Assembly (NCBI RefSeq): GCF_012849375.1
Contig: NZ_CP051684.1
Location: 5,394,001-5,458,000 of the forward strand
Reading direction: 5' to 3'
DNA length: 64,000 nt
Origin: Duganella dendranthematis
GTDB taxonomy: Bacteria; Pseudomonadota; Gammaproteobacteria; Burkholderiales; Burkholderiaceae_D
Within the stretch, counting starts at the first letter, position 1. The number at the start of each line of letters is the position of its first letter. Below are positions 1 through 8,398 of the stretch, piece by piece. The position numbers and the translations under genes are program-made. The notes below the pieces were generated by a model, which was given only the letters and a program-made list of their open reading frames with translations, did not search any database and had not been told where the DNA came from.

Positions 1-129
1 AATTGTGAATATTCGATAGATTGTTTCTTTGGGATAAAATTCTTCCCGTAGATCAACACTTCGAAACTTGTTGGCTACCCGATTAACGAAGCCATGCGAA
101 TGACATCCACCCCAACGAATTGTGTGAAA

Positions 130-432
130 ATGAAAACTTTTACTAAAGCATTTGCCATCGTTCTGTTTAGCCTGCCACTGCTGGCCAGCGCCACCGGGAA
201 AGTCTCGACCGCTTCCATGCAAGTCAGCTTTGAGGTGAAAGAGTCTTGCAACGTTCAGAGATCGGCTGTAGCCAGCGCTGCTGCCACCAAAACCACCCCG
301 GCCGTCGCCTGCCAGCTGAAAAGCCCGTACGCGATGACCCGCACCCAGGCCGTTGCGGCCAACAGCACCACGACCCAAGCCGCCGCCATCCGCCAGGCAA
401 CTGCTGCCGGCGAATGGACCATCACTTTCTAA
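130..432 (+). CDS. Small exported protein of unknown function
   Basis: The 100-residue product starts with a clear signal peptide (basic start MKTFTK, hydrophobic stretch, LLASATG cleavage region). The mature part is short, rich in Ala and Thr, contains two cysteines (in ESCNVQ and VACQLK) that could form a disulfide, and ends in a beta-strand-like EWTITF. This loosely resembles small secreted beta-sandwich proteins of the spore-coat-U type, but I cannot place it in a family. An in-frame ATG at 94 would add a polar 12-residue leader before the signal peptide, so the ATG at 130 is preferred; neither start has a convincing Shine-Dalgarno sequence. It stands alone, convergent with the efflux genes to its right. 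Confidence 0.6.
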   Translation: MKTFTKAFAIVLFSLPLLASATGKVSTASMQVSFEVKESCNVQRSAVASAAATKTTPAVACQLKSPYAMTRTQAVAANSTTTQAAAIRQATAAGEWTITF

Positions 433-536
433 ACTCCCCGTCCCACCATGGTTGGCAGAGACACACCGTCCCCCACCAAAATCTCATTTAATTGCAGGCA
501 GTGCTGCTGGATGCGCGTCACCAGTCTTTGCAGAAA

Positions 537-1922
537 TTAGCTGGCCTGCCAGCCGCCGCCGAGGGCTTTGTACAGCGACACCGTGGCCTGTAGCCGTTTG
601 AGCTTCAATATACCCAACTCATTTTGCACATCCGCCAGGCTGCGCTGGGTATCGAGCACGGTCATCAAGTCTTCCGCCCCCGCCTTGTAGCGGATCTCCG
701 ACAAATTGAAGGCCACCCGAGCCTGCTCCATTTCGACCATCTTCAAGCGGCGCTGTTCATCGAGACTCTTAATTTCGCCCAGTACCGTATCCACTTCCGC
801 CAAGGCCGACAGCACCGTCGAGCGATAGGCCTGCACCAGTTCCTGTTTTTGTTCGATCGCCAGGTCACGCTCGGTCCGTAGGCGGCCGCCGTCGAAAATC
901 GGCGCCACCAGCGAGGCGCCGACATTGGCGAACAAGTTTTGACCGTTCAGCAGCGACACCAGGGCGCTGCTCTGCGTGCCGGCCGACCCGGTCAGACGGA
1001 TGCTGGGAAACAATGCCGCGCGCGCCGCGTCGACGTTGGCGCTGGCGGCCGCCAGCATCGCTTCCGAGCGGCGGATATCGGGGCGCCGCGACAGCAATTC
1101 CGACGGCATGCCCGGCGTGACCTCCGGCAGGCTGATGGTGTCGAGTCCGCTATCGGGCAGGCTGAAGGTTTGCGGCGGTCGGCCCAGCAGGATCGCCAGG
1201 GCGGATTGCGCCTCGCGCTGCTGTTGCAGCAAATCGGGGATGGCAGCGCGTTGGCTGGCCACGGCGGACCGCTGACGCGCCAGATCGACCGAGGTGGCGG
1301 CGCCGACGCTGCTCTGGGCCTCGACCAGCGACAATACCCGCTCGGCGTTTTTGGTGTTGTCGCGCGCGACGATGAGGCGGTCGTGCAGCGACAGGACGCG
1401 CAGATAGGTCGCTACGATGCCACTTGTCACGGTGAGGGCGACGGTCTGCCGATCATAGACATTGGCCCTGAGCGACGCTTCGGCTGCGGCGGCGCCAGCC
1501 TTGTTCTTGCCCCAGAAATCGACTTCGTACGACACCTGCAACACGCCGCTCGACGACACATTGGCATTGCGATGGCCTGCCAGCGGCAGATCCCGGCTGG
1601 CGCCGGCTGACAGATCGACCGATGGCAGCAGTGAAACGCCGGCAATGCGGGCCTGGGACTCGGCCTGACGCACCCGTGACAGTGCGGCGGCCAGTTCCAG
1701 GTTGCTGGCTTGCCCGTCCTGCACTAGCTGGCTCAGCTCGGCGCTGCCAAAGTGTTGCCACCACTGGGCGTCGGGCCATTCCTGACCCGCTGGTTTTGCT
1801 GCCTGCGACCAGCCGGCCGGCAAGTCCATTGTTGGCACCGGTTGCTCCACCGGAATCGTGTGCGCGCAGCCTGCCAGCAGTGCGCCGGCGAGGCATAACG
1901 CCGGCAGGGAGCGTCGTTTCAT
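537..1922 (-). CDS. Efflux outer-membrane lipoprotein, NodT/TolC family
   Basis: The 461-residue protein is an outer-membrane channel subunit of a tripartite efflux system. It begins with a lipoprotein signal ending in LLAGC (lipidated Cys at about residue 19). Two repeated long helical outer-membrane-efflux domains follow (about 60-260 and 270-455), with the conserved SRRPDIRRSEAML segment between them and the IFDGGRLRTERDLA segment in the second repeat. Length is normal for the RND outer-membrane factor NodT group. The start overlaps the stop of the periplasmic adaptor gene by four bases (ATGA), so the two are translationally coupled. No inner-membrane pump gene is adjacent, so the substrate cannot be guessed. 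Confidence 0.92.
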   Translation of the reverse strand: MKRRSLPALCLAGALLAGCAHTIPVEQPVPTMDLPAGWSQAAKPAGQEWPDAQWWQHFGSAELSQLVQDGQASNLELAAALSRVRQAESQARIAGVSLLPSVDLSAGASRDLPLAGHRNANVSSSGVLQVSYEVDFWGKNKAGAAAAEASLRANVYDRQTVALTVTSGIVATYLRVLSLHDRLIVARDNTKNAERVLSLVEAQSSVGAATSVDLARQRSAVASQRAAIPDLLQQQREAQSALAILLGRPPQTFSLPDSGLDTISLPEVTPGMPSELLSRRPDIRRSEAMLAAASANVDAARAALFPSIRLTGSAGTQSSALVSLLNGQNLFANVGASLVAPIFDGGRLRTERDLAIEQKQELVQAYRSTVLSALAEVDTVLGEIKSLDEQRRLKMVEMEQARVAFNLSEIRYKAGAEDLMTVLDTQRSLADVQNELGILKLKRLQATVSLYKALGGGWQAS

Positions 1923-3145
1923 GGCGTTCCCGTCGTCGTGTTCGCTGCTTTGATGATCGGCGCTGCCAGCTTGGCGCGCAATGCGACCGCCGGCACGGGG
2001 CCGGCCAGCACTTGTTCGCCGGCCTCCAGGCCAGACAGCACCTGTGCCTGCTGCTGCGTGCGGACGCCGATTTTCAGCGTGCGCGGCACCACCTGCCGGT
2101 TGGCGGTCACGACGTGGACTTCATACGTGCCGTCCGCATTGCGCTTGCCCAGCAAGGCGACCGGCAGCAGAACCGCATCCTTGGCCTGCACAACGATGAA
2201 CTGCACCTGGGCCGTCATCCCGCTCATCAGCGCCTGTTCCGGATTGTCGACCTCGAACAGGACATTATAAAACGTCTGCTTGCCTTGCTCACCGGTGCCC
2301 TCGGCCGGCACCGGAATTACCTGGCGCAGCTTGCCGGACCAGGTGCGGTCGGGATAGCCGGGCGTCTTGAAATTGGCCGTCATGCCGCGCCGCAGGCGCG
2401 TCACGTCGACTTCCGCCACGCGCGCCTGCACCGTCATTTGCGACAGATCGGCAATGCGCATCAATGGCCCGCCGGCCTGGCCGATGCTGACCGTTTGGCC
2501 GGCATGCGCATTCAGCGCCACCACAGTGCCGGTGATCGGCGCCAGCACTTGCGTATGCTGCCGGCTTTCTTCGTCGGATTTGAGCGTCGCCTGGAGCAGC
2601 TGAATCTGCGCGTTGATGGCGTCCATGCGGGCGCGGGCGGACGACAGCGTCATCCGGCTCGACTCATAGCTTTCTTCGCGGGTGGCATTTTGCGCCTTAA
2701 GCTGGGTCTGGCGCTTGAACTGCAACTCGGCGAAATCGGTCTGGGCCTGCTGGTCCGCCAGTTCGGCCTGCAAGCGCGCCATTTGCGCGCGGTTGCTCTC
2801 GACCTGATTGGCCTTGACCGCCGGCGACATCTCCATCACCAGCTTGCCTTCCTGTACTGCATCGCCGATGGACACCGGCACGTCCTTGATCTGACCCGCG
2901 ACCTGGACATTGACGTCCGCAAATCGATGAAATTGCAATTTTCCGATGGCCTCGACCGTTTGCTGCAGATCGCCGCGCTGCACCGTGACCGTGTCCAGCT
3001 TGACCTCGGCGGCCGGCTGCGGCGCCTCCGCCGGCTTCGGTGCTTGCGCCCCTGTTACTCCGGAATGCAACAATAGCGCCAGCGAGGCCGCCGCCAGTCC
3101 CGTGCGGCGACGGTTCCATAACGCGCAGGTATCAATATCGTTCAT
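1919..3145 (-). CDS. Periplasmic adaptor (MacA/HlyD-like) of an efflux system
   Basis: The 408-residue membrane-fusion protein has an N-terminal export signal ending near residue 33, a split biotinyl/lipoyl-like barrel-sandwich (around GQIKDVPVSIGDAVQEGKLV and APITGTVVALNAHAGQTV), a long coiled-coil hairpin between them (about 115-200, Gln/Ala rich), a beta-barrel domain, and a C-terminal membrane-proximal part. The ordering is that of MacA-type adaptors that work with MacB ABC exporters, but no macB or RND pump gene lies next to it. It is first in a two-gene operon with the outer-membrane lipoprotein and divergent from the DUF6447 gene. An RND partner is equally possible. Confidence 0.88.
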   Translation of the reverse strand: MNDIDTCALWNRRRTGLAAASLALLLHSGVTGAQAPKPAEAPQPAAEVKLDTVTVQRGDLQQTVEAIGKLQFHRFADVNVQVAGQIKDVPVSIGDAVQEGKLVMEMSPAVKANQVESNRAQMARLQAELADQQAQTDFAELQFKRQTQLKAQNATREESYESSRMTLSSARARMDAINAQIQLLQATLKSDEESRQHTQVLAPITGTVVALNAHAGQTVSIGQAGGPLMRIADLSQMTVQARVAEVDVTRLRRGMTANFKTPGYPDRTWSGKLRQVIPVPAEGTGEQGKQTFYNVLFEVDNPEQALMSGMTAQVQFIVVQAKDAVLLPVALLGKRNADGTYEVHVVTANRQVVPRTLKIGVRTQQQAQVLSGLEAGEQVLAGPVPAVALRAKLAAPIIKAANTTTGTP

Positions 3146-3207
3146 CAGTTTTACGTCGTTAAAAGCAGCGGGTATTCTAGCGCATCCGCGCCGCCCGGTG
3201 CCTTGCG

Positions 3208-3236
3208 TTGACAGTGCCGACCTTGAAAGCCATAAT
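3208..3236 (+). promoter_or_regulatory. Sigma70-type promoter for the DUF6447 gene
   Basis: TTGACA at 3208-3213 and CATAAT at 3231-3236 are separated by exactly 17 bases, a near-consensus sigma70 promoter. Transcription would start near 3243, where a small inverted repeat (GCAGAT at 3243-3248 and ATCTGC at 3257-3262) could form a hairpin in the leader or act as an operator. The Shine-Dalgarno AAGGA lies just before the ATG at 3288. Confidence 0.7.
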
Positions 3237-3287
3237 GCTGCCGCAGATTATTACTGATCTGCAAAGTATATTTAAATAAGGAAAATC

Positions 3288-3557
3288 ATGAGTCTGCCGC
3301 AATACATCACGATCAATGGCACTTCGTATGCTTCGGAAAACCTGAGCGACGCCGCAAAAATGCAGGCGCAGAACGTACAGGTGGTGGATGCGGAACTGGC
3401 GCGCTTGCAGCAGCAGGTCGCGATTGCCCAGACCGCCCGCAACGCTTACATTGCTGCGCTGATCGAATCGGTCAAGGGCAAAGGCCAGGCGGACGTGGCC
3501 GAGACGCCAAAGAAACCCCGCGCCCCGCGCAAGCCTAAGGCTGCTGCGGCTGCCTGA
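3288..3557 (+). CDS. DUF6447 family small protein
   Basis: The 89-residue cytoplasmic protein has an N-terminal ITINGTSYASENLSDAAK segment, a central amphipathic helix (VDAELARLQQQVAIAQTARNAY) typical of DUF6447 proteins, and a Lys/Pro/Ala-rich tail that looks disordered and could bind nucleic acid or a partner. No function is established for this family. The gene has its own strong promoter and a good ribosome binding site (AAGGAAAATC-ATG). Its last 23 bases overlap the end of the convergent antiporter gene. Confidence 0.85.
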   Translation: MSLPQYITINGTSYASENLSDAAKMQAQNVQVVDAELARLQQQVAIAQTARNAYIAALIESVKGKGQADVAETPKKPRAPRKPKAAAAA

Positions 3558-5379
3558 TTGAGTCCGGGTCGGCGCGATCGCCGGCCAGTATCTCCACATC
3601 CTTGAACGCCTCGGCGTCGCCGGCGATCATTTCTTCCAGCTCCAGCCGGCCCTTGCGGGCCAGCGACGCCATTTTTTCCTGGTCCTGCTGATGCGGATAG
3701 ACTTCCATCAGCGTTTTCAGGTTGTGCGTGCGGAAGATATTGGTGGCGTGCGCGGCGCGTTCAGCGCTCACGCCCAGCTGTTGTAGCACCTTGCCGCCCA
3801 GTTGTAGCGCCGCCTCGAAGGTTTCCCGTTCAATCAGCGTCACGCCACGATCCAGCAGGTCGTAGTAGTGGCTGACGTTGCGCGCGCGCGCCAGGATGGT
3901 CAACTCGGGATAGCGCTCGCGCACCGCGTCGACCAGCGCCAGGCTATCGGCGACGTCGTCGATGGCGATCACCAGCGCGGTCGCCTTGCCGATGCCGGCC
4001 GCTTCCAGCAAATCGACGCGGGTGGCGTCGCCATAAAACACTTCATAGCCGAATTTGCGCAGCAATTCGATCTGATCCGGGTCGTGGTCGAGCACGGTCA
4101 CGCCGATGCGGTTGGCGGCCAGCAGGCGGCCGATGATCTGGCCGAAGCGGCCGAAGCCGGCGATGATTACCGGATTCTCGACCTCGATGGTATCGGCCTG
4201 GCGCTGCTTTTTGGCGGCGCGCAGGTGCGGCGCGACCAGGCGGTCGTGCAGTAACAGCAGCAGCGGCGTGGCCACCATGGACAAGGTCACCACCATCACC
4301 AGCATGGCCGAAGTTTCCGGCGCCAGCACCTTGGTGTCGGCGGCGGTGCCGAACACCACAAACGCAAATTCACCGCCTTGCGACATCAGCAGCGCAAAAA
4401 ACAGGCGCTGGCTGCGCGGAATCTCGAACCAGTAGGCCATACCGTAGAGCAGGGCGCCCTTGACCAGCAACAGGCCGCAGGTCAGGCCGATGATCAGCAG
4501 CGGCTGGGCAAGCAGAATGCCGAAGTCGGCCGACATGCCGACCGCCATGAAGAACAGCCCGAGCAGCAGTCCTTTGAACGGCTCCAGGTCGCTCACCAGC
4601 TGGTGACGGTATTCCGAGTCGGCCAGCAGCACGCCGGCGGCGAAGGTGCCCAGCGCCAGCGATAAGCCGACCCATTCCATCAGCAGGCAGATGCCAATGA
4701 TCAGCAGCAGCGCGAAGCCGGTGAACAATTCGCGCAGGCCGGTGCGCGCCAGGTAGCGCATGATGGGATTAACCAGGCAGCGCCCGAAAGCAATCAGCGT
4801 CAGGAACACCGCCACCAGTTTGATGACGCGCAGCCAGCCACCGCTGCCGTGTTCGGCGGCCACGCCGGCCAGCAGGGGCACCAGCGCGATCATCGGGATC
4901 GCGGCGATGTCCTGCAGCAGCAAAATCGAGAAGCTGGCCGAGCCGGCAGGGCTGGACAACAGCTTGCGCTCGCCGAGCGTGGCGAGGACGATGGCGGTCG
5001 ACGATAGCGACAGGCCGAGGCCGGCGACCAGCGCGACTTTCCAGTCCACGCCAAACGCGACGCCAATGCCGGCGAGCGTCGCGCTGACGATCAGCACCTG
5101 CGCGCCGCCCCAGCCGAAAATCGGCCGCCGCAATTCCCATAGCTTTTTCGGTTCCAGCTCCAGACCGATCAGGAACAGCATCAGCACCACGCCGAATTCC
5201 GAAATGCTCAGTACATCTTCCACGTTGCCGATCAGCTTCAGCCCCCAGGGGCCGATCAGGGCGCCGGCGATCAGGTAACCAAGTACCGCACCCATGCCGA
5301 CGCGCTTGGCGAGCGGCACCAGCACCACGGCGGCGATCAGATAAAACGTTGCGTGCAGCAGAAAACCATGTTCTTCCAT
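3535..5379 (-). CDS. Monovalent cation:proton antiporter, CPA2 (KefB/KefC) family
   Basis: The 614-residue inner-membrane protein exchanges K+ or Na+ for protons. Residues 1-380 form about twelve to thirteen hydrophobic segments of the Na+/H+ exchanger domain. A TrkA-N/RCK nucleotide-binding domain follows, beginning VIIAGFGRFGQIIGRLL (GxGxxG dinucleotide motif, about residue 405), with the acidic VLDHDP strand end and YGDATR. A charged C-terminal tail of about 60 residues follows. The start MEEHGFLLHATF is chosen because the longer open frame adds a basic 21-residue leader with no family counterpart. There is no KefF/KefG-type ancillary gene beside it, so glutathione gating cannot be inferred. 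Confidence 0.9.
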   Translation of the reverse strand: MEEHGFLLHATFYLIAAVVLVPLAKRVGMGAVLGYLIAGALIGPWGLKLIGNVEDVLSISEFGVVLMLFLIGLELEPKKLWELRRPIFGWGGAQVLIVSATLAGIGVAFGVDWKVALVAGLGLSLSSTAIVLATLGERKLLSSPAGSASFSILLLQDIAAIPMIALVPLLAGVAAEHGSGGWLRVIKLVAVFLTLIAFGRCLVNPIMRYLARTGLRELFTGFALLLIIGICLLMEWVGLSLALGTFAAGVLLADSEYRHQLVSDLEPFKGLLLGLFFMAVGMSADFGILLAQPLLIIGLTCGLLLVKGALLYGMAYWFEIPRSQRLFFALLMSQGGEFAFVVFGTAADTKVLAPETSAMLVMVVTLSMVATPLLLLLHDRLVAPHLRAAKKQRQADTIEVENPVIIAGFGRFGQIIGRLLAANRIGVTVLDHDPDQIELLRKFGYEVFYGDATRVDLLEAAGIGKATALVIAIDDVADSLALVDAVRERYPELTILARARNVSHYYDLLDRGVTLIERETFEAALQLGGKVLQQLGVSAERAAHATNIFRTHNLKTLMEVYPHQQDQEKMASLARKGRLELEEMIAGDAEAFKDVEILAGDRADPDSIRQPQQP

Positions 5380-5458
5380 AGAGATTCCGGAGGGGCGCCG
5401 GCGGCGCGGATTGACGATTGGCCAATTGTAGCCGACCGTCACACCCCTGGCCTCTCTC

Positions 5459-6606
5459 TTACAGACCCATGATCTGTTGGCCCATAGAAATTCCGGAGTC
5501 GGTCATGCGGTACCCGGCGTCCCGTTGCTGCTGTTGCCACTCCTGCAAGCCGGCGTCGATGCCGGCCTGATGGTTACGCAAGGCCAGCGCCAGGGCCAGG
5601 GCATTGGCGGCCGCCTTGGCCGAGCCGCCGGCCGTATGCGGACGCGGAATGAAGGCGGCGTCGCCTAGCAGGATGGCGCGGCCAAACACCATTTGGTCCA
5701 TCTGCAAGTCCTGGATGGTTTGCATGAAGATGTCGTCGGTGGCTGCCATCAGTTCCTGGAATGCCGGCGCCAGCATGGCGTGGCCGTCGGCCCGCAAGGC
5801 GTCGGTGTATTCCTTCCTGGCGGTGCCGGGCGGCAGGGAGAAGCCGTGCTGGTGTCCGTTGCGGTCGATCAGCACGTTTTTCAGCGTCGCTGCATCGATC
5901 TTGCGGTACCACGCCCAGTTCCAGCGCCGCTCGCCCGGTTTGACCGAGCCGTCCTCGCCGGGCACCATGTATTCCAGCAGCATGTGGCCGGGGCCTTGCT
6001 GGAACGCGAAGGTCCCTTCCAGCAGGCGGCGCGCGCGTTCCGCAACCCGCAGTTCCGGCGCCAGCCCGCGCCAGGCCACGTAGCCGGCATAGGTCGGCGC
6101 GCTGTCGGCGCGGACCAGTTCGCGCAGGGTGGAGTGTGGGCCGTCGGCGCCGACCAGCAAATCGCCCTCGGCGCTGCGGCCGCTGGCGAAGAAGGCGCGC
6201 ACCTTGCCCTTGCTGCCCGGCTCGTAGCCGACAAACTCTTCGCCGGTGTGGATCTGCTCGGGGGGATGGTGTCTTTCATCAGCGTGTACAGCATGCCCCA
6301 CGAGGTTTGCGTCTGCGGCATGAAGTTGCGGTAGACCACCTCGTCATGCTCATTGAGATAAATCCGGTCGGCGGAGGGCACGCCGATGTTGTCGGGAATG
6401 CGGATGCCGGCGAAGCGCAGCGCTGCCAATACGTCAGGCTGCAGCACCAGGCCGCCACCCCGGCTGTCGAGTTCGTGAGGCGAGCGCTCGAAAATTTCAA
6501 AGGTCCAGCCGATGGCCCGCAGCGTGATGGCGGTGAACAGGCCGCCGAGGGAGCCGCCGATGATGATCGCGTGGCGCGGCGGGGCAGGGCGTTGGGTATC
6601 ATTCAT
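5459..6606 (-). pseudogene. FAD-dependent monooxygenase, interrupted by one frameshift
   Basis: Two overlapping reading frames together encode one aromatic-ring monooxygenase resembling 2,6-dihydroxypyridine/6-hydroxynicotinate 3-monooxygenases. The N-terminal part (6606 down to about 6262) carries the FAD-binding IIGGSLGGLFTAITLR motif and ends MLYTLMKDTIPP. The rest, in another frame, carries LLVGADGPHSTLREL (DG motif) and ILLGDAAFIPRPHTAGG (GD motif). The break lies in a run of six G at 6260-6265; adding one base gives a continuous 382-residue protein of normal length reading KDTIPPEQIHTGEE. Its start overlaps the DsbA-family gene by eight bases. It may be a true pseudogene or a homopolymer sequencing error. 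Confidence 0.85.
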
Positions 6607-7240
6607 GATGGTTTAGCTTTACGAGAATCGCGGCCATCGATTCCGCCGACTGCGCGCCGACGATGCGGTGATTGCCGATCAGCAGGCTGGGCACGCTGTT
6701 GAGGTGCGCCGCGTGGGCCTGCTCCAGTGCCGCGTCCAGCAAGGTATCGGCGGTGTCGCTGTGCAGATAGGCCAGCGCCGCCTGCGTATCCAGGCCCTGC
6801 GCGGCGGCCAGGTCGGCCAGCACCGCCGGGTCGCCGATGTTGTGGCCGTGCGAGAAGTAGGCCACGAACAGCGCCTCGAACAAGCGTTCGCTCTTGTCGC
6901 TGTCACCCTGCAGTTGCGCGTAGGCGATCAGCTTGTGCGCCAGCCGGGTATTGGGCGTGTGCGTAATGCGGTCGTAGTGGAAGTCCAGGCCGATCTGCTT
7001 GCCGGCCTGCGTAACATCCTCGTCCATGCTCTGCGAGCGTGCCCAGTTGCCGAACTTGGCGGTGCGGTAGGCCTGGCGGTTCAGGCCTTCCGGCGGCATG
7101 CCGGGATTGAGTTCAAACGGCAGAAAGCGCTGCTGCACGTGCGGCTGGCCGGCCAGCGCCAGCGCCGCCTTCAGGTTGGTGTGGCCGATCCAGCACCATG
7201 GGCAGATGAAGTCCGACGTGATGTCGATAGTAGTAGTCAT
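6599..7240 (-). CDS. DsbA family oxidoreductase (FrnE-like)
   Basis: The 213-residue protein has a thioredoxin fold with the active-site motif FICPWCWIG (CPWC, residues about 13-16), an all-helical insertion, and the cis-Pro region SVPSLLIGN near the end. It has no signal peptide, so it is cytoplasmic like FrnE/2-hydroxychromene-isomerase-type relatives rather than a periplasmic DsbA. Its Shine-Dalgarno (AAGGAGCAATC-ATG) overlaps the end of the DUF2474 gene, so it is the fourth gene of the cytochrome bd operon. The following monooxygenase gene starts inside its last codons. Confidence 0.88.
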   Translation of the reverse strand: MTTTIDITSDFICPWCWIGHTNLKAALALAGQPHVQQRFLPFELNPGMPPEGLNRQAYRTAKFGNWARSQSMDEDVTQAGKQIGLDFHYDRITHTPNTRLAHKLIAYAQLQGDSDKSERLFEALFVAYFSHGHNIGDPAVLADLAAAQGLDTQAALAYLHSDTADTLLDAALEQAHAAHLNSVPSLLIGNHRIVGAQSAESMAAILVKLNHHE

Positions 7241-7250
7241 GATTGCTCCT

Positions 7251-7376
7251 TTAATGCATGCCGGCCGCGCGCATCAGCCAATGCAGCAGCGTGGCGACCA
7301 CGCCCAGCGCCGCCACGCTGAGGGTCCAGATCAGCGCCAGCCATCCCAGCCGGCCCATCCACAGGCGCGCCGCCAT
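7251..7376 (-). CDS. DUF2474 small membrane subunit of cytochrome bd oxidase
   Basis: This 41-residue single-pass membrane protein reads MAARLWMGRLGWLALIW, a hydrophobic helix, then a short polar end. The RLGWLALIWTLSVAALGVV pattern is the DUF2474 signature. Such proteins follow cydAB of the cyanide-insensitive type and are thought to stabilise the oxidase like CydX. The start ATG overlaps the stop of cydB (ATGA at 7373-7376), giving tight coupling. Confidence 0.85.
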   Translation of the reverse strand: MAARLWMGRLGWLALIWTLSVAALGVVATLLHWLMRAAGMH

Positions 7377-8398
7377 CAGTGATAACCCTCGCCAAGCTTG
7401 ACCTTGCCGCGGAAGACGTAATACGAGAAGCATGAGTAGCCGAGGATGATGGGCAGGATCACCAGCGTGCCGAACAGCGTGAAGCCCTGACTGGCCGGCG
7501 GCGAGGCGGCGGCCCAGATCGAGATGGTCGGCGGCACGATATTCGGCCAGATGCTGATCGCCAGCCCGGTGTAGCCGAGGAAGATCAGGCCCAGCGACGC
7601 CAGGAACGGCCCGTGCAGCGGCGCGTCGCCCGCCAGCGAGCGCAGCAGCAACACCACGCCGACCACCACCAGCACCGGCACCGGCGCAAACCACAGCATG
7701 CCCGGCATGGTGAACCAGCGCGCCGCCACGTCGGGATCGGCCAGCGGGGTCCAGATGCTGACCGCGATGATGGCCACCACCAGCAGTAGCGCCAACGGCC
7801 GCGCCGTGGTCAGCATGCGTTTTTGCAGCGCGCCTTCGGTGCGCAAGATTAACCAGGTGCAGCCCAGCAGCGTATAGGCCACCATCACACCCAGGCCGCA
7901 CATGATGGGGAAAGGTTGCAGCCAGTCCAGCGCGCCGCCGGCGTATTGCGGCCCGGCCGGGGTGCTGACCACGGCAATGCCGTGCACATAGACGCCCAGT
8001 GACACGCCCTGGAAGAACGCCGCCGTCAGCGAGCCGCCGATGAAGGCCTTGTCCCAGATGTGGCGCTCATGGTCCAGCGCCTTGAAGCGGAATTCAAAGG
8101 CGATGCCACGGAAGATCAGCCCCAGCAACATGAAGATCAGCGGCAGGTACAACGCGCTCAGCACGATGGCATAGGCGCGCGGGAAGGCGGCGAACAGCGC
8201 GGCGCCGCCCAGCACCAGCCAGGTCTCGTTGCCGTCCCACACCGGCGCCACGGTATTCATCATCACATCGCGCTCGTGGCGGTCCGGCACGAAGGGGTAA
8301 AGCATGCCGATGCCCAGGTCAAAGCCATCCATCACCACGTACATGAAGACGCCGATGAAAATGATGACCGCCCAAATGCTGGAAAGATCGATGCCCAT
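7376..8398 (-). CDS. cydB: Cytochrome d ubiquinol oxidase subunit II
   Basis: The 340-residue integral membrane protein is the structural partner of CydA in the bd-type terminal quinol oxidase of the inner membrane. It opens with MGIDLSSIWAVIIFIGVFMYVVMDGFDLGIGML, the standard CydB N-terminus, followed by DGNETWLVLGGAALFAAFP and several more membrane helices. The start at 8398 overlaps the cydA stop by one base (TAATG), so translation is coupled. A longer upstream frame inside cydA is not used because it has no membrane character. Confidence 0.96.
   Translation of the reverse strand: MGIDLSSIWAVIIFIGVFMYVVMDGFDLGIGMLYPFVPDRHERDVMMNTVAPVWDGNETWLVLGGAALFAAFPRAYAIVLSALYLPLIFMLLGLIFRGIAFEFRFKALDHERHIWDKAFIGGSLTAAFFQGVSLGVYVHGIAVVSTPAGPQYAGGALDWLQPFPIMCGLGVMVAYTLLGCTWLILRTEGALQKRMLTTARPLALLLVVAIIAVSIWTPLADPDVAARWFTMPGMLWFAPVPVLVVVGVVLLLRSLAGDAPLHGPFLASLGLIFLGYTGLAISIWPNIVPPTISIWAAASPPASQGFTLFGTLVILPIILGYSCFSYYVFRGKVKLGEGYH

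Noticed and set aside
1622..3076. Long open frame (484 codons) opposite the periplasmic adaptor gene
   Set aside because: It is antisense to a well-supported gene, rich in Arg/His/Gln with no domain, as expected from high-G+C codon bias.
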